Shown here one piece after another: positions 47,150-58,100 of a stretch of DNA of 64,000 bases. Location: positions 229,780 to 293,779 of the forward strand of contig NMRA01000226.1 of the NCBI GenBank assembly GCA_002633005.1, read 5' to 3'. The notes under the pieces were generated by a model. That model saw nothing but the letters and a program-made list of their open reading frames with translations. It was not told the origin of the DNA and made no database searches. The stretch's first letter is position 1. Each line of letters begins with the position of its first letter. Made by a program: the position numbers and the translations under genes. This DNA is from Phoronis australis. Taxonomy: Eukaryota; Phoronida; Phoronidae.

Positions 47150-50100
47150 GTAAGAAATAATAGAATTGTTCAAAATTTACCATACTGTGTGAACCTGTGT
47201 GATCAGAACAAAGACTCTGAACGTTGCACTGCCATCCATACTACCACTGCGAGATTCGTTGACCTAAAGCTGGCCTTTTAGCTCCGTCAACTGATAGCAA
47301 AACTTAGATTTAGATCACTAGTTACCGTTATGAAATCGGCCTTATTCCTACTTACATTAAATGTGATTTCTGGGTGAAGAAACAACGGAAAGTTCGTTAT
47401 TGTTTGAAACAATGCTCAACAACGCGGCTTAGTTGTCTTGCGGGTCGTTTTACGCACTGAGAGTGGCCTCAAGCAAAAAAGGAATGTTTGGCATGACCTT
47501 ATTTTGGCGTCATTATGACGTTTTGGACCCAGTGTTACAGCATGTCTATTCTTATTTCCGGGTCCAAATTGCGTCATCTACTGCCTTGACACGCTATCAC
47601 TAAATAAGAATAAACTGTGAAGCCTAGAAATCAATTTCTCATCCGTCCAAGTAAAGAACTCAGGTTCAAAACAGCTTTAAATCTGCTTCGATCACATATT
47701 ACGACTATGATCCGATGAGTTTAGGAAGAAAGAATGGTCACAGCGACTGGCAGTCGGACGGTTATTGGGATTCACAGTTGGGATTGCCTTCAAATCACCA
47801 ACTATTGCGATAATCCAATGAAAAATCGCACGATCATGCTAAGGCAATACTCATTTGGCGGGAACGGGCAACTTTTGCTTGACATGTGGCCAAGGCATCA
47901 GCGGTGTAGTCTAAGGATTCTATGAGCTTCGAATATTCTGATACTTTAACTGTCGGGCTAAAAGTTTTTCGGGGTACCATATTCAAATTTTTGCTCGTGT
48001 TTTTTTGAAATCGGAATATTAGAACCGTGAAATATCCGGAATACACATGTAGAAATAGGGAATGTAGGGACGATCTGCATGCATGCGCGCTCCCAGCCTT
48101 CAATTTGGGAGGGCTCGAATTCCCGGCGATGTGGACGTTTTGCTTACAAAAGAGCAGGCGAACTAAAAAAAAAAAAACGGGAGCACCACTGTGAATCGCG
48201 CATTTGGCTTATTTAGTGAAATTTCCCATTTCCTCGGACGTTTTGTCTCTCGGGGGCGGACCTTTTTTTTTGCCCACTTCGCCAAATGGGGGGCTCGAGC
48301 CCCCCGAGCCCCCCTGGGTGCGCGCATGGCATGTGTTCATGTATCCACTATTTACTGCGAGGATGCATTCCGAACTACATCGGGACACCGGGCTGTCTGC
48401 CCGAGTAGGGTGCTCGACCCATGGAACCGAAAACTTGTAGCCAGTACCTTGTGGGCCATAAGTGTACAAAACCGTGTACTCTGACAGAATGCTTAAGCTG
48501 TATGTACAACATTTTGGTACAAAAGTTTTAAAATTATTCTATTCACAGTCTGCAATATGATACCATGGTAACTGTTACAGAAGTTTGTTATCATGAGAAG
48601 AACGATTTTCAAGGAACATTCCCGTACAGTTGCAATGTTCAGGTCCTGATCAATGCCGTAGAGTTTCTTAGATAGCTAACTTTTAACTCAGTGTCATTAG
48701 AGCTGAAATTGGATAAGAAGAGATTCCATCTACATGTAGTAAAAGATGAACACACTGCTACTTCAATTATGTTTCAATGTGGTATTTAAAGTGGCATAAA
48801 ACGTGAAAAACAGACTAAAATGCATTCTTCAAAGCAGTTTTCTGCCACTGAAAAAAGTCGAACTATTCACAAGACTTTTTTACCGTTTGTTCACAAAGAT
48901 TTTGAATTTCTGTTGATGTCAAAGGATATTTCCTATCGTTTCAAATTTCAAAAAACGATCTGTCAACTACTTGTCACCGACCTCATCAATTTTTCTCCCA
49001 CACGGCAAAGCAGCCCTCCTTATTATGTATGGCAAGACATAGTAGCCGCAGCCAGTCCGACTTTTTTGAGCGCATGCGCGCATATATATTATTATGGGTG
49101 GAAAATTGAAAACTGTAATGGTATGAAAAAGTTTTTATTTTGTCTGTAATTCAAAAATAGTAAATCTAACTATTTTTAGAAGTTCTTGCCATGTTCAAAG
49201 TGATCAAATCTCACGTTAACATCCTCAATGAGTACAGGTAGATTCGCCACGATGTGTTTAAAATACATTTGTTTGCGATTTTTCGCATTCCATGTCTATT
49301 TAAAACCTTGTGTCGTTGGAAAAAGGAATATTTCATATAACTTCGAACTCCCAATGTGAACTGTTTTGTAAAGAATTTTGTCAGAAAAGGCATTCTTTCT
49401 TATGGAAACCGATCGTGAAAACGTCCCGTTTTCCTATTCTATAGGAGTCCCCCCGGGCTGTAAAAATGTAGTTCAGGATGGGGTCAGTGGTGCTGAGTGT
49501 TTACGTATACAGGTGGCCGCATAGTGACGTAATCAATTTGAAGGGCTACATGTCTTACAGGTGGCGCTACTACAGACAGCGTAATCCCAACTCCAAATTT
49601 CCTCTGGTACCAAACGGGTAAGAAAGATCCTCGACAGTGTAATGAAGCGTCAGAAAGTTCTGGTAAGAAAATGCATTTTTGACCTGCAATTTAGAGTATT
49701 TTGTTTGTACATACAACGTTTTAATTTCAAATTTTGCAATAACTGCAAATCGAATGGATTTTCCAAAAGGAACTATCTTGAAAATAGCCTCTATAGTTAT
49801 TTGTCACCCTCTAACCCTACTAATACCAGGTGGTTGAGGGAGCCTGCACGAAGACGCAGGTAAATAACTGTAGGTAGCAAAAGCACATTTGATGGCAATG
49901 AAATTAAGTGGTCTTCTGTGGTCAGTAGCCAAATGTTCGCACCCCATTACTTTGTGTGCAATGTAGTACAATTTCAACCAAATATTAAAATAACAAGAAC
50001 ATGTGAAATTCATTTGGATTCGAAATTTGAGATTCTGAATATTGGGGCCCGTTTTATCAAACGTCTACATGTAATTCCGGTCGTAGCTAAAAGAATCCTA

Positions 50101-52008
50101 TCTTGATTTTTCATTGGTATACAGTTTATTGGCATGGTTTACTGAAGCTTTGTTTCGTTTTCACAAAAATGCGGCGTCGCCTTCCCAATAACGCGCCTAC
50201 GACCGTCTTAGCTACCGAACGTCTATCTATCTTTGATAAATGGCCCATGATCTTATTATACAGGTCGTTACAAAGTCACACAACCGTCCATCTGTTGCAA
50301 GAGGCACATCCGTATTGGACTTTCTCGGAAAGAAAAGACAAAACCACTTCATAAACGTCATTTTAAAGAGGAATGAGCGAGGACGACCAGAATCTTTCAA
50401 AATAACGTCATTTCACACATAGGGACGTATTTAAATGATATGAAACGATTTGGCAAATTTCGATAGAAGACTTACACCAGCTTCTGATTTAATCAGCAAT
50501 TTTCTTCTCTCAGTAATAAAGTTTTGATTTTCGTGCAGGAAAATGGGATCACTTTTATAAATTTAGATGTTTCCACGTAAAATTTGTCAATAAAGGGTGG
50601 TTAACTGAAACTATGCTTACAACTGGATACACTTATATAAGTAAATAGAGGGGTGGCTGTCGGAGCAGGCTCACCTATATAATTTAAGGTGACCCACCCT
50701 GCGGCAGTTTCCCCCAACCCTAGGGTGACACCTACAGGTGTATAAATGTACGTTAACCCCCCAGTCTCGTCTAGTTTCTTCTAAACTGAGTGGTTTTAGA
50801 TTTTACGAAGAACTGAGAATTGGGTCCAGCTCGGGACACCCAATGTCCTTCCTCGGAAAGTCAACTTGTTGAACATTGTCTCATGGGATAATGCCAGTTA
50901 ATTTTAATTTATACAAATCCATTTTAATGTGTGGAAGGAACAAATTAAGCCGGCGGCAAGAGATCTGAATGAAAAGCTAATTTATGACAGAGGCTGGGTG
51001 TTAAGTAGTATTGAAAGCTATTTAGTGTTGACAGAGTTTATTTTGCATTTGCATCGCAAGTCTGCTTGTTTCACGCTGTATAACTGTTATAACTTTCCAC
51101 GCCGTGAAGTGTACGTTAGCCTGTTCTAGTAAATGTTCATGTTGACACGTATTTTAATGTAAGCGTTTAACCTTAAATAAAAAGTATAAAGCACACGGTG
51201 TGTTCTCCTTTTACATGTCCTTAGGTATGTTAAGCTACAATACAATTACAGGTAAATGAGTTGTAGTTACTTTAGATCAATTCTGCGTACTTGTAGCATG
51301 AGCATACAGCACGAAGAAATGTGACAAGAAATCATGTAAATGATCACGACTGGCGATAAGCATCAATTGAAAATTGATATCAATCATTTACATCACATTC
51401 AAGCATTCGTACGAATTCATAGAGAAATGGTTGATGTGAATTGCGATAAATCATGAACATCCTATTATCCTCTGTATCCCTCTACTGACTAGCTTAACGG
51501 TTGGCTATCTCTCACATAGCTAATGTATAATTGCGGACTGTGTTTAACTAGCACTTCTGAAGTCTACTTCGTTGCATGGTGGCAGTATTAAACATATGGC
51601 AACTTTCCTGGAGACCCGCGTCTATTATATTATCTGGGTAAGTTTACAGATTCTTTAAACATGACGTTAAATTCGTTAGAATTCGATTCAGTGAGAGGAA
51701 ATTAGTGGACGCGCAACCTTTAAGCCGATGCAAGTGCGAGAGTGTGACCGTCTGTGACACGGTAGATACATACAGTGTTGTTGGTGTACGTTTAATAGTG
51801 CCTTAGCGCGAACGAATAGGTCGATGTACATCGAATCTATACGTACAGGTGACAAATACCGGTTTGTATCATAATTGTGCGGGTAGCTTTGAATCAATGA
51901 TTTCGGATTATTAAATGTAAACACAGAACCATGTTTTTCATGTAGTTCATCTCGTGAGTTCATCGCGAAGACGTGGGTTTTCAGTTAGGTTTTGTGATTA
52001 CAGGTGTA
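47150..52008. other. region between the 465-codon exon and the DUF3105 gene
   Basis: It should contain the rest of the 45.8-kb gene if its donor is used, and the 5' end of the DUF3105 gene, but I could not place exons with confidence. Testing acceptors near 48.55 and 49.48 kb in the expected phase gives early stops. It contains one MITE copy (48082-48327). Frames such as 48820-49149 and 50929-51129 show no recognisable motif. Confidence 0.4.
48082..48327. mobile_element. MITE family with TGCGCGCACCCAG ends, copy 2
   Basis: It begins CATGCGCGCTCCCAGCC and ends CCTGGGTGCGCGCATG, giving near-perfect short terminal inverted repeats. Inside are GGGAGGGCTCGAATT and a G/C-rich CTCGAGCCCCCCGAGCCCCC block, plus an A13 run at 48166. 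It is the best-preserved copy for defining the ends. Confidence 0.7.
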
Positions 52009-52116
52009 ATGTTGTTATTCGCTCTGGTTCTTTGCGTGGGGACCAGCGTTTTGTGTATGGACATTCACGGAGGGGTGCCCATGGGTGTGATCAACACACT
52101 GTGCGACGATGGCAAG
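52009..52116 (+). CDS. DUF3105 gene, exon with start codon (residues 1-36)
   Basis: ATG at 52009 is the only in-frame ATG after the stop at 51955. Acceptor-like AG sites at 51983-51984 and 52002-52003 suggest the exon may start just upstream. It ends before GTATGG at phase 0 and encodes the signal peptide, [10 protein letters not shown] and LCDDGK. Confidence 0.8.
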
Positions 52117-55100
52117 GTATGGTTTAGGAGATTAAACAAAAGTGAAGCGGGAGGAATAGCTATACATGTATAGGTGGACAATGCGTCCGTGCATTCCAAA
52201 AATGCGAGTTAAAAGTGTTGTTTAATTTGCAGATCTGGGCTCGGAGTCTAATCTCAAAATCGAAGTCGAATGAAATTATAGTTAATTTTGACAGTTTTTG
52301 TTCTGCGGTACCAACTCAAGATCGGTGTCTATTATTTTATGCTCGAATGGATTATGTTTTACGCAGATGGGTATGGCACCTAACAGGCGGCTTTGGTGGC
52401 CCAGTCCGAGTTGGGTTTCTATCAGTAGGGTTTACTTTGTGGCTACCTCATCGTTGGATCAAATTAAGTGCCCTAATCATATGGGATAAGAAGATATGGG
52501 AGGGGTTGGCGGAACAAAAGAGAATGTCCACGTCATCCCTTCTTAGCCACCACCAGTTTCCCCTCAACCTTCGAGCATTGATTGCACGGCAAATCAATAC
52601 CTATCATTCTGGTCACTTTGACGGGACGGGGAAGATTGCTGCCTCCCAACTTTGTGAGCGGAGGGGTGCTCAACTCAACACACTCGCTCCTCGTTAAATT
52701 TCTACCGGGGGAATCACTATTTTGGAAATAAGCCTGATTTTGATAGGCCTAAAGTATATGTTGGCGTCGTTTTTTCATGATGATGTTCGTAAGGAGGACC
52801 GCGCACCTTCGCCGCCCCCCCAAATCCTTTCGTTTTTCTTAATCAACGTGTGTAATTTTTATTTGCCGGTTCCATCGACTAAGATACTTATTGTAAATGC
52901 ATGCCGATCCAATCTCATCACAAGGTTTGCCATACGGAGGCCTCAGAGTGCAATTTGAATCNTGGGCTCGGAGTCTAATCTCAAAATCGAAGTCGAATGA
53001 AATTATAGTTATTTTTGACAGTTTTTGTCCTGCGGTACCAACTCAAGATCGGTGTCTATTATTTTATGCTCCAATGGATTATGGTTTACGCAGATGGGTA
53101 TGGCACCTAACAGGCGGCTTAGGTGGCCCAGTCCGAGTTGGGTTTCTATCAGTAGGGTTTACTTTGTGGCTACCTCATCGTTGTTAGATCAAATTAAGTG
53201 CCCTAATCATATGGGATAAGAAAATATGGGAGGGGGCGGCGGAACAAAAGAGAATGTCCATGTCATCCCTTCTTAGCCACCACCAGTTTCCCCTCACCCT
53301 TCGAGCATTGATTGCACGGCAAATCAATACATATCATTCTGGTCACTTTGATGGGACGGGGAAGAGTGCTGCCTCCCAACTTTGTGAGCGGAGGGGTGCT
53401 CAACTCAACACACTCGCTCCTCGTTAAATTTCTACCGGGGGAATCGCTATTTTGGAAAGAAGCCTGATTTTGATGGGCCTAAAGTATATGNATTGTAAAT
53501 GCATGCCGATCCAATCTCATCACAAGGTTTGCAATACGGAGGCCTCAGAGTGCAATTTGAATGAAATGCCTTCTTGATATGAGACTACGTCCCTGAGATG
53601 AGACGAAATTTGTAATACCAGAAATCACGATGCAGTAACGGTTGCTCGCAAAAAAACGCAGCTCAAATCGGGTTGTAACGTGGCCCAGAAAGTATCTCGG
53701 GCCTTACCGTTGAAAGTGTCGCGCGTAATAACGACCGAGACTTCGCTCGTATTTTACCACCGAAATCGTTATATCGAATGACAAATTTAGTTTGTGAGCT
53801 CTGAAGCAGTTGTGCGCTCGTAACTTTACACTCATATTTTTCGCGCGTAGGCCTAGTTTTACGTTGGTAATTTCACGCTCGTATTTTTCACATGCTACAT
53901 GTATGAAGTATTCAGAAGGTAAAATCTCAGGTGCAAAGTATAAAAGTGCAAAAGGTTGAAAATATCAAAGATCGGCTGCTTTTGTTTTTACTTGCTGTCC
54001 TAACCATCCCAGGCACTTGAAAGTTGTCCGTTTTGGTACATATTGATGTGCAAAGTGTATATCTAGCAGGTTGTCTGACAGTGCTTTTATATAACTTGTT
54101 AAAATAAACATGCTTTTTCATTTATTTAGGCAAAGTTTCGTTCTTTTACTCTTAACAATAGGAGGAGGCAGTGTAGCCTAGTTTGGTAAGTGCCCACTTT
54201 CTTTACTCGAGGTCGTGTGTTCGAGGCCCACTGGATCACACTTCTAAACCCTTGAGTCATGTTTCTAGCTTCTCCGCTCGGTTTTAACTGTATATTAATA
54301 AAGCATAAACAGTGATCCAATGGGTCCACGTGCGCTGTCTGTGCACCTCTGGTACAAACTGTATCAGACCTCCTGCAATATTTTTTTTTACTCTTAACAA
54401 TGCGTGAAGATAACATATGACATTGCAAAAAACATTGGTTCAAAATGGTCTTAGGGGGTTATGCAGTAAATTTTTAAAATGTTGTTGAATAACAAACCGT
54501 TTGCATAACAAAAACAACATCAACTGAGTATTAACTTAATGGGTGGTGGTCTCGTGAACTCGTAGTTAAATATAATGACTATACTTGCTAAATTTATGAG
54601 CAAAAAATACGAGCGTACAACTTCTGTAGAGCTCACGTGACCTGCAAACCAATTTCTTGTTGGATATAGCGATTTCGGTCGTAAAGCATGAGCGAAGTCT
54701 CGGTCGTAGTCACGAGCGTAATTATGGACAAACGATTTCAATCTGAAAGCACGAGCTAAGTCTCGGTCGTGATCACGAGTATAATTATGGACGAACAAAT
54801 TCGGTCGTAAAACCCAAGGTCAACAATAAAGTATCATGGGAAGGAACCGCCTCGTGTTTTGATTGGTTATTTGAGAGATTAAAACAACAAGAGAAAAAAT
54901 ATACACATGAATTGTCAGTTTAAACTTTTTGAGAAGTTTTGATTAACCCTTAGAGATTAGGCGCGCACCCAGCTTAAAATATAGTGGGGGGGCTCGAATT
55001 TTTCCGCATGCGTACCTTTCACTGACAAAAATCAACGAGGACTAAGAAAAAAAACTGGTCACTAGGTTCAGGCCTACGAATTGTGCTACCTCGCAAAATT

Positions 55101-58100
55101 CCTTTGTGGACTTTTGGCTCGTTTACTCGGACTTTTTGTTTCGCTTTTTGCCCAATTCGATCGTTCGAGCCCCCCGAGCCCCCCCCGGGTACGCCCATGG
55201 AGNCAATCTGAAAGCACGAGCTAAGTCTCGGTCGTGATCACGAGTATAATTATGGACGAACAATTTCGGTCGTAAAACCCAAGGTCAACAATAAAGCATC
55301 ATGGGAAGGAACCGCCTCGTGTTTTGATTGGTTATTTGAGAGATTAAAACAACAAGAGAAAAAATATACACATGAATTGTCAGTTTACACTTTTTGAGAA
55401 GTTTTGATTAACCCTTAGAGATTATGCGCGCACCCAGCCTAAAATATAGGGGGGGCTCGAATTTTTCCGCATGCGTACCTTTCACTGACAAAAATCAACG
55501 AGGACTAAGAAAAAAAAAACTGGTCACTAGGTTCAGGCCTACGAATTGTGCTACCTCGCAAAATTCCTTTGTGGACTTTTGGCTCGTTTACTCGGACTTT
55601 TTGTTTCGCTTTTTGCCCAATTCGATCGTTCGAGCCCCCCGAGCCCCCCCCGGGTACGCCCATGGAGATGGTCATTATCAGCAGTCCAAGTGAATAACTA
55701 GTGGCAAAATGTTGTAAATCACAACTTCTGGTACTGTAAAATAATTTTCCCGATGCTGCGGAGTCAACTGGCGCGGCAGTTGCCTGGATGGGACTCTGAC
55801 TGGCAGGAACAGAGTGGCCAACCAGATACTGTTTTGTGGTCGATAATTCATCAGTATTTTTTAGCCAGATCCTTTTAAAATGCAAGAACGGACTCATAAG
55901 ACATTTGTTTTTTTCAAACCAAACAAAGTGAGGAGAACTGATGAAAAAAGAGAGAGGTTTTCTCTCGTCTTTTGTAGTTCAGAACAGGTTGATATAAGGA
56001 AACCTTTCGCGCCATTTGTCTCCACACCTGATGAAGAGCTGCACCTGTTAGGCTCGAAAGCTCGATATATTTTTAACGGATTTTAAATTGTTTTACCAGT
56101 TCCTGCATTGTCTAAGTTATTACTAGTTTATTTTGACATTTGCAGACAAATCTGACTGTTGACTGGGATTACACGAAAGATGACGAGTACGTCTGTAAAG
56201 GAGATATCCTCAACCCAATACAGGTATAGACAAATTGATTGTCTTGGCGTTTGTGTACGTTGTTCAGGGAACTAAATAACGGTATGTATTACACGGCCGG
56301 TAAACATTGGTTTCACAGCTATGCTTGCATTTCGTGACCTCATCACATGAGATAGGAAAAGGTTGTCCTTTCTATACCGAAGTGGCGCATGCACCTAAGC
56401 TGCACATATCAATGCAGTTCCGCACAGACTCCCATGGGCCTATTGGCGCGGCAATACGTTAGTAATTTAAAGCGCTTACGTAAAATCCGACCTGATTATT
56501 ATTATTTTTAATTTTGGCATTTTAATTTTATCTGATCTGGTCCAAACTGTCAAAATGAAATCATACTAAGCAACCACATCATCGCAATATACATGTAGAT
56601 TAGCCAGGGAGACTGAAAACGTTTTCACCTCGGTCTGAGGTTAAGGTAAATTTTCGATAGCAAGGATGGGGAAGAGGGATATTGGGAAAATTTGATGGAA
56701 AATTTTCAACTCTCCAACCGCTGTTTGTTTCATTGTGAGGTAATAGTTAAGATGTCTGACAGGGACTACTGATGCAGTAATGTTCATACCCATTGCAGGT
56801 TCGTAGCACGGTTCGATGTGGTCACATCCGTCTGGTAAGTGATATTCAAAAGTAAAGAATCCGATAAAGCGATTTTTGTCGATCGTACACGTGCAAATTT
56901 ATGACACTAGACAATTAAGTTAATTTGTAGTACACTTTTTGGTTAACTGAACCAAAGCGACCTGGGGAATTACATCGAGTGCGCGTTGTTCGTTCATATT
57001 ATAAAAACGGGACTTTCGTAATGACCAAACAAAAAATACATTTCTAGTGTACCAGTCGGTGGGCCAGAATTTTGAAGGGCCTCTAGAAAATGGTTTTTGT
57101 GAGTACTTTAGGGGGGCAATTTTATTTTGATGTGTTTTAATTCATTTGTTAGAGTGTTTTCAAAATCTAAAAAGTTCCCACATATAAAAATGCACATTTT
57201 TGAGAAATTTGAGTTTGAAATTACCTAATAATCACCAAAGAGCTTAGTAAACTTATATTTGTAAAAACAACAGTTTTGGTGACTTTTTTGTAAAAAAAGT
57301 AATATGGTCCCATCAGTGCCATTGTATTGAACAATATTACTCTCACATTACATGTTTTACTATTGTAGATTAATTGTAAACAGTGAAATTTAAAAAATGT
57401 AAAGAGACACCTAGTGGCAAAAATGCAAACTAAGTCTGGATGTTACTAGGAAGTTATTCTGGCATTGTCTGGCAAAAAAAATAACACAAAACATTTGAGA
57501 CTGGACAAAATGTGTGCCTCAATGACTAAAACATTGACTATTGGTGTAAAATACAGCTTGTTTGCATAATACACCAGAAATACGTTATAGTACAAAAACA
57601 ATATAGTGGAATGATCTCTGTGAATGTGCACACAGACTGTAAGAAAATAATAGATTATTCTGACAGCGTTTATCAAGCAGTGTGAGACAAATACATGACA
57701 ATAATCAAAGTATGTACTTTCTATGACTTAATCAACAAATAAAATTAACTTTTTAATACAAAAAACGAAATAACGAGGTTGGAGGTCTATTTAGGGTTGA
57801 CTTGTCAAAGAACTATCCAATGTTATGCAGTCAGTGTAGCTGATGTTACTACAGTTGTCACAGCTGCACATTTCTGTACAGTTTGACCCAACATTGCAGC
57901 ACAAACTCAGTTTCCCAGCACACATGTTCTTTTTGCACTTGCAGCGTTCGTCGTTTAGCACTGTCAATGGAGATGCAGGCATTGTCTTACATTTTAACTG
58001 CAAAGCTCCACCGCCAATGACCCAACTATGGTCAATTAGAGATGGTACAGCACTGCACACTGGTGATTGGCCCGCAGGCAATGAAGGGTCAAACACTAAG

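Noticed and set aside
47150-49520. Attempts to extend the 465-codon protein into acceptors near 48.55 and 49.48 kb
   Set aside because: In the required phase these give stops within a few codons.
50929-51129. 66-codon frame with protein-like composition upstream of the DUF3105 gene
   Set aside because: No recognised family and no phase-compatible link to the neighbouring exons.
52215-53219. Frames up to 160 codons in the duplicated segment, repeated in both copies
   Set aside because: They repeat only because the DNA is duplicated, they differ in frame integrity between copies, and they have no recognisable domain.
54520-54798. Repetitive 'HNY-RD-DRD' minus-strand frame
   Set aside because: It is produced by reading the 63-bp tandem units in an inverted-repeat arm, not by a gene.
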